DNA of 64,000 nucleotides from Allolobophora icterica (Eukaryota; Annelida; Clitellata; Crassiclitellata; Lumbricidae): the NCBI GenBank assembly GCA_963556255.1, contig OY744617.1, positions 23,430,689-23,494,688 of the forward strand, written 5' to 3'. A model generated the notes under the pieces. It was not told the origin of the DNA, searched no databases, and saw nothing but the letters and a program-made list of their open reading frames with translations. How positions within the stretch are numbered: the stretch's first letter is position 1; the number at the start of each line of letters is the position of its first letter. The position numbers were made by a program, and so were the translations under genes. Positions 34,145 through 46,450 of the stretch are shown here, in pieces.

Positions 34145-35321
34145 CTGCACAAAAACAGAAGATCACAAGTTCCTGAAGTACTCGTGAGCATCAAACTGTT
34201 ACTGAAATTGATTACAAAGTCACAGGAATTGATGCAAATATGAATTCTTCCAGGTTCACTTCGCTTCCTTTTCAATCACCTTCTACCTTCCAGGCATTGT
34301 TCTAGGAATCATTTCATATGGGACACAATACTCGACCAACTGGTTACAGTGCTCACCTTGTAACACTCTCTATTAACTCATGAAACAGAATAAAAGCACG
34401 ACACTGGTACAGACCAAAAGGAAATCGAGACTCCAGGCAGAGAAGTCACTCTGATGAAATAACACATCAGCCTAACTTGCCAGTTTCAAACACCTACGGC
34501 AGCAGTCTTATATCAGCACGTCAGTTAAGGTCATGTAATAATAAGGTAATAATAAGTTAAGGTAAGGTAATAATTAATTTTATTATAACAGTTCTAAGGG
34601 GCAGTCCTATAGCAAAAGGCAGGTTGGGTACTAATAAGAAGCTCAAGATTTTTCATGGACCCCTCAGAACTTTCACGCAACACTTCTAGGAACTAACCGC
34701 CTCCTTTGAGCTACCTCACTTTTCAAACGACTCAAAAATTAGATATCATATCAAAATAACACAAACATTTATGTTTGGAAGCAAGCAACGTTTTTTTAAA
34801 CTCTGCTACAGCTTCAACTGTGCCAGTCCAAATAAAGGAGGGAGTTAGGCAGTATACCCAGATACTACAGGCTGTAAAACCAGAAAGACCAGAAAAATCA
34901 ATGTTATAAAAATATATGCAGAGGTCCAAATACAGAATGTCTTCTATCTGTAGATCTTCTTCTTTCGGCTGGATTGTTTCTTTTCCATTTGACCTTCACT
35001 TGGCCCCTACCAGCGTGCAGCACCACGGACGTGTGAAGAGAGCCAATTAAGTCGGCAGTAGAGAGACGGCTGTAACGGTGCTGATATATATATGTGGATC
35101 AATAACACCTGGAGGGTTAACAAGTGGGTGCATCCTAACAGGCTGACAGTCCACTGACTTACAGAAGCAAGGATTGTTTCCTAGTGTATTGAAAAGAAAT
35201 TTATATCGTAATTATAATATTCATTTAAACCCAGCGGTTTTGGCGGCCATTGGGACAGTCACTTCACTGACACAGCTGGTGGAAAACAGTTGCAATTTAT
35301 AGAACCCTGCCAGAGGTACTG
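34145..35321. other. probable intron sequence with a SINE head fragment
   Basis: Between the two candidate minus-strand exons. A family A SINE head (ACTGGTTACAGTGCTCACCT) lies at 34320-34370. No other feature was recognised. Confidence 0.35.
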
Positions 35322-35341
35322 AGAGAGAGAAAGAGAGAGAC

Positions 35342-35418
<77 letters not shown>

Positions 35419-35682
35419 GCCAGAGGGGAAGACACAGAGAGAGACAAAGAGAGCAAGATAGAGAGAGACATAGAGAGACACGGAGAGGGACAGAGAGATA
35501 GACAAAGACAGCAAGACAGAGAGAGACACAGAGACACGGAGAGACACAGAGGGAGACTGACAGAGACAGAAAGACAGAGACAGACAGAGAGAGAAACAGA
35601 GACAGACACAGAGAGACAGAGATAGAGAGAGACAGAGACAGAGAGAGCGAGACAGAGAGAGAGCGCGAGAGTGAGAGAGACC
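35322..35682. repeat. (GACA)n/(GA)n microsatellite
   Basis: About 75 bp of near-perfect CAGA followed by degenerate GAGA/GACA, 360 bp in all. Confidence 0.97.
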
Positions 35683-36799
35683 AACCAACCAAATATTTGC
35701 AGATGTGTTCCATTTCTCCTTGTCCAGTTCTCAGTTAAAACATTGTTGTTGTATCTGCTATTGAAGAACAGCTTCAAAGAATCTGCAAAATACACAGAAA
35801 ACAACATTCACTACACTTAGAAAAGAAATCTCTGCATACACTGTGAATGGCGAAACTGTCTATTAAAACTCTGCGGTAAGCAGCCACTTTCAATTCTCGT
35901 CTCATAACTTGCAGACATTATATGTTCATTTCAGGCGACCCAGATAAGCTCACTGTAGTCGACTCCTCCTGCTCGAATCGGTTGCTCAGCAACCAGCAAC
36001 ATAAACTCCTTGCAAAGCCTTTCTTTTTTTTTTTCTGTTAGCAACTGAAAGCCATTATGTTCGATCATTGCTTTGCGTTGTCGGGTCGCGAGTGTCTCCG
36101 AGGAATTCCTCTTAGAGTGGCGCTATATAAATTTATGATTTCAATTAAAGTACACATGTACCTACTTAATGAAACATTTTACTGCAACATCCAACTATGA
36201 GACTGAAGAGATTAGGCAGTCAGTCCCAATTTACCCAAAGTAAACCTTACATCATTTGTAAAAAAACGAGTGTGGCACCACAGATGTCTGAGACGTTCGA
36301 CAAGAAAGGCGTGTAAAAGTCTGTAAAAGGCATGTAAAAGGCTGTAAAAGTCTTCATTTTCCAAGCATCCAAGAAAGGACTCAGTCAGCTCTTTAGCTTG
36401 TTTTATCACAGCTTTGTGTCATAGATGTGGGGTTCTGACCAGAATTTCCAAATGGGATAATAGCTTATCATCCCAGAAGGTGCTTTCATCAGTCACCATA
36501 TCTGAAGTAACTGACTCGGCCTCTCCTTATCGTTACAGCTTAAGAAGACCACAGAAAACTTGAATCTCATGTTAGACTCATAAAAATGCACCCTGCATTG
36601 TGTCCATACTTTACACAGTGCTACATAGATTTCACGTATGACTATTGCATCAACTATGAATTTTAATGAAATAAAGTAAACAGTAACAAATAAAAGACAC
36701 TTGTTTAAATGATCAGCTAAAGAGTAAGTAAGTAAATAAGTAAGTAAGCAATGTATGCAGTTCTTAAGAAAGGTACCTAAAAGGTGCTACATAAAGTGT
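35683..36799. other. no exon recognised; LINE remnant
   Basis: A plus-strand LINE end (GTGGCGCTATATAAATTTAT) lies at about 36060-36150. GTAAAAGGC-type short tandem repeat at 36310-36355. Confidence 0.4.
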
Positions 36800-37125
36800 C
36801 TTCATAAAATACGTATATCACAGATACACAGATAATACATATATCATAGATAATACATATATAATAGATAATACATATATAATAGATAATATATATAAAT
36901 ATATATATATAATAGGTACACAGATAATACATATATCATAGATAATACATATATAATAGATAATATATATAAATATATATATAATAGATACACAGATAAT
37001 ACATATATCATAGATACATCTATCATATATCATAGATACATAGATAATACATATATCATAGATACACAGATAATACATATATCACAGATACATAGATAAT
37101 ACATATATCATAGATACACAGATAC
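36800..37125. repeat. minisatellite of TATCATAGATA/CACAGATAATACATA units
   Basis: AT-rich units of about 16-30 bp; Tyr/Ile-rich minus frames are artefacts. Confidence 0.93.
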
Positions 37126-37156
37126 TGCAGTAGACAATGACAGCAGAGGGTCTTAC

Positions 37157-37340
37157 GCAGATCGAATTCGGGTGGAATGGAGAGGATAATCCTGGTATAG
37201 GCTTCCGAGGAGCAGTTGTTCATGGCAAGAACAGCGGAGAAGATGGAAAAGACACCGATGGATATGAGTGTCGCTTGACCAAGCCCCACTGGACCTCCAC
37301 CGGCGAAGACACTCGGTCCGGCAGCGGAATTGCATCCCTT
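37157..37340 (-). CDS. candidate exon with a hydrophobic segment
   Basis: On the minus strand an acceptor, TTGATGGTGTTGTGCAG, ends at 37341 and a donor, GATCTGC|GTAAGA, has its GT at 37155-37156. The 184-bp exon starts in phase 0 and ends in phase 1. It reads KGCNSAAGPSVFAGGGPVGL, a hydrophobic stretch (ATLISIGVFSIFSAVLAM), then NNCSSEAYTRIILSIPPEFD. This suggests a membrane segment with a flanking Asn-Cys-Ser. The end phase fits the start of the exon at 33992-34144, so both may belong to one type of membrane protein with cysteine modules. A second frame is also free of stops across the exon. Base composition is higher in GC than the repeats on either side. Family not recognised. Confidence 0.5.
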
Positions 37341-37499
37341 CTGCACAACACCATCAAAAGAATCAATGCATGAAATGTACTCCACGCTTTCACATTCACT
37401 AAGCTAACACTGACAACGACATTGCCTTAATGCTGCTCAGGACAGTAAAGAGCAAGCTATTGCCAATAACGACAACGATGATGGTGAAGATGATGAAAA

Positions 37500-37584
37500 T
37501 GATGTAGAAGATGATGATGATGATACAATCAATAAAAAGGATAACACCAGCCATTGATGATGATGATGATGATGGTGGTGGCGG

Positions 37585-37616
<32 letters not shown>

Positions 37617-37721
37617 TTGACGATAATGATGATAACAACAGCCAATGATGATGATGATACAATCAATAAAAAGGATAACACCAGCCATTGATGATGATGA
37701 TGGTGGTGGTGGTGGTGATGG

Positions 37722-37755
<34 letters not shown>

Positions 37756-37903
37756 AACAACAGCCAGTGATGATGATGATACAATCAATAAAAAGGATAA
37801 CACCAGCCATTGATGATGATGGTGGTGGTGGTGGTGGTGGTGGTGGTGGTGGTGGTGGTGGTGGTGGTGGTGGTGGTGGTGGTGGTGGTGGTGGTGGTGG
37901 TGG

Positions 37904-37953
<50 letters not shown>

Positions 37954-37982
37954 TTGACGATGATGATGATAACAACAGCCAG

Positions 37983-38022
<40 letters not shown>

Positions 38023-38053
38023 ACAATCAATAAAAAAGGATAACACCAGCCAT

Positions 38054-38084
<31 letters not shown>

Positions 38085-38112
38085 GATGATGATGATGATG
38101 ATGATGATGATT

Positions 38113-38197
<85 letters not shown>

Positions 38198-38400
38198 CAA
38201 CAGCCAATGATGATGATGATACAATCAATAAAAAGGATAACACCAGCCATTGATGATGATGGTGGTGGTGGTGGTGGTGGTGGTGGTGGTGGTGGTGGTG
38301 GTGGTGGTGGTGGTGGTGATGATAATGATGATGATAACAACAGCCAGTGATGATGATGATACAATCAATAAAAAGGATTACAGCCACTGATGATGACGAC
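37500..38400. repeat. higher-order array: conserved 40-bp block alternating with (GGT)n and (GAT)n
   Basis: A block with ATAACAACAGCCAGTGATG, then ACAATCAATAAAAAGGATAA and CACCAGCCATTGATG occurs six to seven times (near 37520, 37635, 37755, 37968, 38195, 38335). Between blocks lie GGT and GAT runs whose lengths differ. His-, Pro- or Ser-rich minus frames of over 200 codons are artefacts of this array. Confidence 0.95.
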
Positions 38401-38435
38401 GACGACGACGATGATAATAAATCAGTAGCAACAAA

Positions 38436-38545
38436 ATTGCTGATTAGTGGGATTCTGGTTTTGTAATGAGGAGTTTGCGGGTTCAAGCCTCCCCTCAGGC
38501 TGTCCCTCGATTAGGGCCTTGACTCTACCTACTGTGACCACCCAT
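38436..38545 (+). mobile_element. tRNA-derived SINE head (family A-like)
   Basis: tRNA-like TGATTAGTGGGATTCTGG and B box GCGGGTTCAAGCCTC, then a truncated core. Confidence 0.6.
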
Positions 38546-38878
38546 GCATAATCAATAGATAGGATCACTACATAAAATTAAGAAATAAATACCAACAAAG
38601 ACTTAAACAGGTCCTCATGTAGTTGCAGCAACAGCAGATAAACTCAGCTGCAGCATATGATGAGAATGTCAAGACTTGTACTCGTAAGTTAAGATGGTTA
38701 CATGTACTGCAGCACAGGGGTCTATTCTGCAGCACACTGGGTCTATGATCTGAAGATTGCAGATTCGCACCTGCTGAGTGGACTCTGCTATTGATACTGG
38801 TACATGTTGTTTGTACATACTTGTCTCGTGCACCAGATTCCGATTTACTGAACGTGCGCATGCATAAAATTTAGGTAG

Positions 38879-39390
38879 TTCTGCACTTGGTCCTCTTTTG
38901 TTTACATTATACACCACACGACTAGGAGCACTTCTCGACAATCATTTCGCTGGTATATCATTTCTATGCTGATGATACTCCAATCTACATTTCACTCGAC
39001 AGTCTGTCATGTGACTCGTCTGTGCAGCTGTTGTCTGCTGTCTTTGATGAGGTACAATCATGGATGGCAGCTAATGAACTCCTCCTTAACATGTCAAAAA
39101 CTGAATTTCTGCTACTGGGCACTCCACAGCAACTTACAAATTTGAGGGAGAGAACTGCCCACCCGCCCTCATATGCCAAGACCAAGAAAATTAAGTCGCT
39201 AAAACTTCATACCCGCGGCTGCCTCAGTTCTAGCTTAAGGGCCTGCTCTTCTTCTTCTATTAAATTACTAGGACAGGAGATCATAAAGTTCTTGGTGCAG
39301 AACTCAATTTTATAGAATTTTCCATGTCATACATTCACTGCGCAGTAACTCAAAGTGCTCGCTCTGCATCTAACAATTGTTCATTTCAAT
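38879..39390 (+). mobile_element. LINE reverse-transcriptase core (YADD), split by a SINE
   Basis: The DNA encodes SALGPLLFTLYTTRLGALLD, then after a frameshift HFYADDTPIYISLDSL and WMAANELLLNMSKTEFLLLG. YADD is the catalytic motif of the polymerase, and the KTEFLLLG block is typical of CR1/L2-like LINEs. A family B SINE interrupts at 39134-39262. The frame resumes at about 39270 as GDHKVLGAELNF and SYIHCAVTQSARSASNNCSF. The copy is dead: frameshifted, interrupted and truncated at both ends. Confidence 0.9.
39134..39262 (+). mobile_element. 5'-truncated family B SINE inside a LINE
   Basis: Matches the last 130 bp of the family B body (GAGAACTGCCCACCCGCCCT, AAACTTCATACCCGCGGCTG) and ends in TTCTTCTTC. 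Short AAATT repeats at the two junctions may be the target duplication. Confidence 0.8.
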
Positions 39391-39550
39391 ACTGAACACT
39401 GTTGGAGGGAGAAGAAGTTACCGAACCCGCTGAACCTGGAGAATGGATGCTAAATTGATTGTTCATATCTGCATATGGTATGATCGACTCAATCATGATT
39501 GCTTGGCTAGATTGAGCGAAAGGCTGGATTCCATTTGTCCTGTTTACGGG

Positions 39551-39758
39551 AACCTTGCTTCTTATCATCTCTCTCTCTCTGTCTCTCTGTCTCTCTCTGT
39601 CTCTCTCTCTCGTCTCTGTCTCTGTCTGTCTGTCTCTCGTCTCTGTCTGTATCTGTCTGTCTGTCTGTCTGTCTGTCTCTGATTGGGTGGATAAACCCAT
39701 GACAGTGTATTTCCAGTCTAAGCAGAAAATCTCTTCCAAACTAATTCTCGAATTTCTA
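39551..39758 (+). repeat. left arm of a large inverted repeat, with (TCTG)n core
   Basis: Outer ends CCTTGCTTCTTATCATC and AACTAATTCTCGAATTTCTA match the arm at 40058-40490 in inverse orientation. The core here is about 110 bp of TCTC/TCTG. Confidence 0.92.
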
Positions 39759-39897
39759 TTTCATATTTCAATTTCTAAGTTTACTCTTCAATAAGGCTGA
39801 TGATGGCTGTCCAAATTCATTCTTCTAAGCAAAAAATGAAAAAATATTAAATAACTACGCCTCAAACAGCTTCAATTCAGCAAACGATTATTCGTGC

Positions 39898-40036
39898 AAC
39901 CTCTCGCAACAAACTCACAACTTTTGCTTGGAGTCTACCCCTCCGACTAGACACAGCACTCATGAATAAGCTGGTGCCCTGCGCTTAGCTTTAGAGTAGC
40001 ACTTCCGGAATTTGTAGTTTACGATTACGATTATGA
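39898..40036 (+). mobile_element. LINE (family F) 3' end
   Basis: CACAGCACTCATGAATAAGC, TGGTGCCCTGCGCTTAGC and a TACGATTACGATTATGA tail, located between the arms of the inverted repeat. Confidence 0.7.
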
Positions 40037-40057
40037 GTCAAAAATTTTCATTGAGTG

Positions 40058-40490
<433 letters not shown>

Positions 40491-40735
40491 TGGCCATAGA
40501 GAATCATCAGATGGCTTGAAGAAAGGACAGATTGGTGACCAAATCAGATACATCAACATTCATCAGATACATCAACATTCAACAAATGGCCAGAGAGGTT
40601 CTTTAAAGGTGGCAGATATATGCCTGGCTGATCTACTTCGATGTACATCAAAAGTCGCTAAAAGTCTCAGTACATTTGTGGACTTTGTTTCAAGAAAAAA
40701 AGCAGATCATTTCGCTTATCGGAGCCAATTACACC

Positions 40736-40800
40736 GATTCATTCATTCATTCATTCTGGATATTTATATAGCCCTCTTCAAGAGACCTACTCAGATATCT
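40736..40800 (-). mobile_element. LINE (family C) 3' end
   Basis: Complement of AGACCTACTCAG stop region and TTTATATAGCCC with a (TGAA)n tail. Confidence 0.6.
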
Positions 40801-40950
40801 GATGAAGCAGTAGGGGTATGGCATCATTAGAATCTGTTGTTGTGAACTTTTAAAGAGGTCATTTCATACAAGTTGGTTTCTTCTTTTGTGTAATGTAAAC
40901 ACAAACTAACACTATACAGCGTACACTTTCAACCATTCAAAATCTAAATT

Positions 40951-41082
40951 GAAGAAGAGCAAGCCTTTAAGCTATCCTGAGAGGCTGGCTCAGGCAGCCA
41001 TGGGTATAAAGTGTTAGCGACTTCATTTGCTTAGCCTCAGCATATGAGGATTGGTGACCAATTCTCTCCCTGGCCCTCTCAT
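40951..41082 (-). mobile_element. 5'-truncated family B SINE
   Basis: Minus-strand copy of the family B 3' body; begins (in plus orientation) GAAGAAGAGC and includes CAGCCATGGGTATAAAGTG. Confidence 0.75.
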
Positions 41083-42790
41083 AAATTTGACAATCCTAAG
41101 GAAAAAGAACGCTTCCTAATTTTTTAGCAAAGGTCGTTGTCTCTTAAGTCAGTCCTCTACAACCTTCTTATAAGACTAGGACACTCCTTAGAGAACGTTT
41201 CTCAGCAGTCTATCAAAGACCAAAGACCATAATTCCTAACACAATATTCCCCACTAAAAGAGCTAGTTCTCAAAGGCTATCATTTGGGTTAGAGAATCTT
41301 TGGGGCAACTGAACCCCCCCCTCATTCCCTCTCTATGCGTTGCACGCTTCAAATCACATGGCTAAATTCCACGTCTGTGTCAAAGATCGGAATCAGGGCG
41401 TGCTGCGTTAAATGCCACGGCATTTCCATATTATTAACCGTCACCTTAGCAGAGCATAGTGCCACGCATCCGGAAGCACGGACGTACATGAGGACCGTCT
41501 AACTGCATTAAGAACGGAGGAATATGATGCGAATTCCTACCACCGAAGAAGGCAAGACATAGATTGACTCTTTCGTTGGACTCAGATGTTGGCCTGCACT
41601 TTGGTCTGGTCCAATCCAGTCTGATCTTGGGTTACGCATCCTGTCCTCATCTTCGCTTTTCTAGCAAACAACAAACATCTACAACTCGTCAACAACAAAC
41701 AAACAAGAGACCGGACACACTTTGCGACCCCGTGCACATGACCGAATCATCCCACCTGCTGATAAACTAGCCCGTAAAACTTATATTATTAGGATGAATT
41801 ATACACGATAAAACTTTCACGTACACCAAAGTGCGGTTAGCAGTTGGTTCAATAAAAGATATACTTACTTACTTACTTACCTCTGGGCACGTTCAAGAAA
41901 AACAATAACATCGTTACTCTAAATGCAGAGCTATGTAAATTACTCTGGGAACATCTACGGCGTGGGACATAAAAATAATGTTCACAGCAACACTGTTTCA
42001 TTTTATTAATACAGTATGGTCATAAAATAAAACGTCTGCAATTTCCTGCAGTTACTGCATAAAAGGAGTGCGGAAAACAAATGTTAAATAAACTTCTCTT
42101 AGTGGCCCCTTAATCACCTCTGACATATTGAATAACTTCTGCCACAGCAGAGAGTGCAAAAGCTTTATAAACAGATAAAAATCAACTGTACTCTACTATA
42201 AATGCACTACACAAATATTCTGAAGAGATTGACAGTCAATTCCAATTCTCATTTAGCCTTTTCTATAGAGCACACATTGTTTTCATGATTAAAAAACCGA
42301 AACAATCATTCAGTGGACATGGTGTTTATCGCTTGGACAACGGTTTAAAGAACATCAGAACAGATCAAGAGTTAACAGTGGATTCAACAACAAACGCAAG
42401 ATTTTAATCAGCATCCATCTTCGTTTCTGTGCTTCAAGTAAAAACAACAACAAAGCTGAACTAAGCTGATCTATACTGAACACAAGAGACAGACTGTGCA
42501 CATTAAACTAGATTAAAGTCTTTTTATTGCTTCCGACAATCTCAGCAAATCCAAATTCAATCAAGGAAACCCTCAAATATGGAGATGGATGTTTGAAACG
42601 TTGTTGTTTGCGCTTTGGAGTATGTGTCCACCTCTATTGAGAATGTCAGTTTAGATCTGTTTTATCAGATAGAAGGTGCAATAAAACACTTTAAAACAGT
42701 TTATAAAGTGATTTTGTCGCACGATACGCCAGTCGCTTACAACTCAAGCTGCCAGGACCGTCCATCATGCATGCATTCATATGCCCAAGG
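41083..42790. other. no gene recognised; one LINE tail
   Basis: A LINE-like 3' end with AGTGCGGTTAGCAG, AATAAAAGATATA and (CTTA)n lies at 41790-41881; a similar GTGCGGTTAGCAGGCGC end with (ATT)n is at 58060-58117. CpG-rich patch at 41380-41740 without exon support. Confidence 0.45.
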
Positions 42791-42814
42791 GTTGAGTATG
42801 GAAACACTGTGTAT

Positions 42815-43010
42815 TCAGGGCTTACTCTCCCGCATTAACCAACTGCAGTCTATCTTAAACGCTGCGGCCAGTCTTAATGGAGGTATATCCAGGTTTGGGC
42901 ATATCCAGCTTTTTGTGGGTGGAATTGCACTGGTTGCCAATGCACAACCGCATTGAGTATAAGATCCGTCGAGGCGATACAGTCGCTGTAGAAAAACCTG
43001 AACACTTACA
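42815..43010 (+). mobile_element. decayed LINE reverse-transcriptase fragment
   Basis: Reads LSRINQLQSILNAAASLNGG, ISRFGHIQLFV, and after a frameshift ELHWLPMHNRIEYKI. LHWLP-x5-RI-x-YK is a conserved motif of the CR1/L2-like reverse-transcriptase C-terminus. Confidence 0.85.
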
Positions 43011-43375
43011 CAACAGCTGTTGGCAGAAACAGGTCACTTTTGAAAGATAGATAGAAGCTATGTGTCACATATGCGACACATGACACATGACAACAAATAC
43101 TAAGAGCACGTCACAAAGACCACGGGAGACCCTACACATCACGAACTGGCACCGCCTGTCGTTAATCAGAAGAAAAAGTCAGAACCCCTATACACCAAAA
43201 GCAGTAAGAACGGTAGCTCTAAAACATTTTCATGTCCTTATCTCTAGTTCTTCACATCCTCCACACTTATACAATCACTGACGTCTGTCACCGCACAAAA
43301 TGGCCGACGTTGACCGATCTCTTTCCGATTTTCGCACAGTTCTGTCGACACATGACACAGACATAAAAACCCGAA

Positions 43376-43540
43376 TCATTCAAACAGTACACATCTGACA
43401 TGAGAGCGGGGACGCAGAGGGAGGCAGAGAGACGGACAGACACTGCCAGCGACAAGAGCAAGACATGATATCAGCCAGATGGATATTGAAGGAAACGCCA
43501 CTCCCATGATGGCCATTACAAAGACGCCAGCTCGGCGCAT
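43376..43540 (-). CDS. speculative small ORF with signal-peptide-like start
   Basis: A minus ATG at 43540 gives 54 residues beginning MRRAGVFVMAIMGVAFPSIS and a second hydrophobic run (WLISCLALVAGS) before a Cys/Pro/Arg-rich end. It straddles the left end of the tandem duplication, so only part is duplicated. No splice or family support. It could be chance. Confidence 0.15.
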   Translation of the reverse strand: MRRAGVFVMAIMGVAFPSISIWLISCLALVAGSVCPSLCLPLRPRSHVRCVLFE

Positions 43541-44027
43541 AACGGCCTCGCTCGGCCAAAACAGTACACCCGAAGACGCTGTTGTACACATGAAAAACCA
43601 AATCCTGTTATGCCCGCAATCAGATTTGAGGTGAAACAATCTCTTGCACTCTCCTCCCGAAACATCGTCCAGTTTCTCCGCCGCCGATCTGTGTGTTGCC
43701 ACAATTTCTACGCATATCTGTTTGCCTGCCTGCCTCTGTCTGTCTGTCTGCCTGCCTGCCTGTCCGCGTGTATTTGCCCGCGGAAATTTCACTGTCCAAG
43801 CTCAGATGCCAGCCACATTTGCTGGATCTTTATCCGAGTTAATTACGGCAGCTGAAAGGAACTGTTACAGGGTGTTGGGCATCTGTCATTGCATCTTGAA
43901 ATTATTCAACGCTTCTCACTGGTTAACAGTATTGTTGATGACTCCAATCTGCACAGTACTTCTATCTGAGTACTTCTATCTGAGTACTTCTATCTATGTA
44001 CTTCTATTTATGTACTTCTATCTATGG

Positions 44028-44362
44028 CAGTGGTGGCAAACCTTTTTTAATGTGCGTGCCAAAATGCTGCTAAATCATTTAAAAAATACCGTCGCGTGCC
44101 CCCGGAATTTTGCACAGTATATGATTATTTTTCTCATATATATGTTTTAGTTAACAAAGAGGGAAAATGAATTAAAGACGTTATTTCAAAGATCGTTGTT
44201 GAATGGTGTTAAAATGCAGTCCTTCAAAAAGAAAATCTGGATTCCTACAAAGATTTTGTATTTCTAAGTTTGAAATTTTGGGGACTCTCTGAATTCCACG
44301 TGCCCAAACAAATTGGAACGTGTGCCACTTTGGGCATGTGTGCCATAGGCTCGCCATCCCTG
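44028..44362 (+). mobile_element. hAT-like MITE, family 8, in unit 1
   Basis: Ends CAGTGGTGGCAAACC and, complemented, CAGGGATGGCGAGCC. Perfect 8-bp duplication ATCTATGG at 44020-44027 and 44363-44370. 335 bp. Confidence 0.95.
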
Positions 44363-44584
44363 ATCTATGGTGCTGTTATCACAATACACACAGCATCAAT
44401 CAGTGTGGCTTCAAGTGAAATTATAGAGTCAACAACATAACCCGCTGCAGAAGAGCTGTCGAAATTTGATGGGTCAGTGAATGAACCACATTCCCAAACT
44501 TCAAACCATTGCATCTTGAAATTGGAACAACTGGTTCGGTCCAATTGGTTACAATAAATGGCCACAAAGGCTGCACTTGTTGAA

Positions 44585-45240
44585 CATTAATATCTGCTGT
44601 TAACAGACACTGGGTTTAGAGTTTAGACATGACCATACAGGCTGCAGTTGATTAACATTAATGTCTGCTGTTAACAGACACTGGGTTTAGACGTGACCAT
44701 ACAGGCTGCAGTTGATTAACATTAATGTCTGCTGTTAACAGACACTGGTTTTAGACATGGCCACACTGGCTGCACTTGATCAACAATAATATCTGCAGTA
44801 AATAGACACTGGGTTTAGACGTGACCATACAGGCTGCAGTTGATTAACATTAATGTCTGCTGTTTACATACACTGGTTTTAGACATGGCCACACTTGATC
44901 AACATTAATATCTGCTGTTAACAGACACTGGTTTTAGACGGTCACGCTTGATTAACATTAATGTCTGCTGTTAACAGAGGTGGGCTCATTGGCTCCACTT
45001 GATCAACATTAATAACTGCTGTTAACAGACACTGGTTTCAGACATGACCAACATTGGCTGCACTGCACTTGATGAACATTAATATCTGCTATTAACAGAT
45101 ACTAGTTTAGACATGGCCACACTGGCTGAAACTTGATGAACATTAAAATCTGCTGTTAACAGACACTGGTTTTAGACATGGCCACACTTGATGAACATTA
45201 CTGTCTGCTGTTAACAGACACTGGTTATGAGTTTTATGTT
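44585..45240. repeat. minisatellite with palindromic CTGTTAACAG core, unit 1
   Basis: About ten units of 50-65 bp containing TTGATTAACATTAATGTCTG, then CTGTTAACAGACACTGG and GACATGGCCACACTGGCTGC. Confidence 0.93.
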
Positions 45241-45635
45241 GCAGTAAGAAGGAGACGAATTGAAACACTGTCGTGACTGACGCAAACCAAATCCTCATTT
45301 TCTGGCGGCATAACCACTGCGAGGAGCGACCGTGTCCGCCGCCAGACAACTCCATCATCATAAATAATCGCTGAAGAGAAAATCAACAATTCCGAATGAC
45401 AAGGATTCGGAGACAAAGATGAGATAAGCCGACAGGAAGGAAGGGCTGCGGACGCAGAGGACGAGGACGAAACAGTACACCCGAAGACGCTGTTGTACAC
45501 ATGAAAAACCAAATCCTGTTATGCCCGCAATCAGATTTGAGGTGAAACAATCTCTTGCACTCTCCTCCCAACACATCGTCCAGTTTCTCCACGTCGATCT
45601 GTGCGTTGACACAATTTCTACGCATATCTGTTTGG

Positions 45636-45639
<4 letters not shown>

Positions 45640-45666
<27 letters not shown>

Positions 45667-45715
45667 TGTCTGTCTGTCTGTCTGTCTGCCTGCCTGCCTG
45701 CCTGTCCGCTTGTAT
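45640..45715. repeat. (CTGC)n/(TCTG)n microsatellite
   Basis: CTGCCTGC and TCTGTCTG runs; shorter in unit 1 (43725-43765). Confidence 0.9.
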
Positions 45716-45895
45716 TTGCCCGGGGAAATTTCACTGTTGAAGCTCAGATGCCAGCCACATTTGCTGGATCTTTATCCGAGTTAATTACCGCAGCTGAAAG
45801 GAACTGTTACAGGGTGTTGGGCATCTGTCATTGCATCTTGAAATTATTCAATGCTTCTCACTGGTTAACAGTACTATTGATGACTCCAATCTGCA

Positions 45896-46440
45896 ATGTA
45901 CTTCTGTCTGTGTAATTCTATCTGTGTACTTCTCTCTGATGTACTTCTATCTGAGTACTTCTATCTGAGTACTTATATCCATGTACTTCTATCTATGTAC
46001 TTCTATCGGAGTACTTCTATCGGAGTACTTCTATCGGAGTACTTCTATCTATGTACTTCTATCTATGTACTTCTATCTAAGTACTTCTATCTATGTACTT
46101 CTATATGTGTACTTCTATCTGTGTACTTCTATCTGAGTACTTCTATCTATGTACTTCTATCTATGTACTTTTATCTATGTACTTCTATCTATGTACTTTT
46201 ATCTATGTACTTCTATCCATGTACATGTACTTCTATATGTGTACTTCTATCTGTGTACTTCAATCAATCAATCAATATATATGTTTATTGCAACCAATAA
46301 CAAAACAAACATACAGTTAACAAGCGAGGTTACAATACGTTTACAATAGGTTCATTATTACAATTTCCAGGCTGTTAAACTCTAGAATGTAGGCAAATGT
46401 ATCTGTGTACTTCTATCTGAGTACTTCTATATATGTACTT
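45896..46440. repeat. 14-bp minisatellite TACTTCTATCTATG with inserted LINE tail
   Basis: More than thirty units here against about five in unit 1 (43960-44020). A piece with (CAAT)n, TTTATTGCAACCAATAAC and ACAATTTCC at 46261-46390 interrupts it and looks like a minus-strand LINE 3' end. Confidence 0.93.
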
Positions 46441-46450
46441 CTATCTATGG

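Larger units (their letters stand above)
43559..45469 (+). repeat. tandem segmental duplication, unit 1 (1.9 kb)
   Basis: Starts at ACAGTACACCCGAAGACGCT and ends at GCAGAGGACGAGGACG. The order of parts is the same in unit 2: unique 340 bp, TACTTCTATCTATG repeats, a hAT MITE, a GCTGTTAACAGACACTGG minisatellite, and unique 330 bp. Near-identity in unique parts points to a recent duplication. Confidence 0.95.

Noticed and set aside
37529..38486. Minus-strand reading frames over 200 codons rich in His, Pro or Ser
   Set aside because: They are translations of GAT/GGT microsatellites in all frames; no splice signals or non-repetitive domain.
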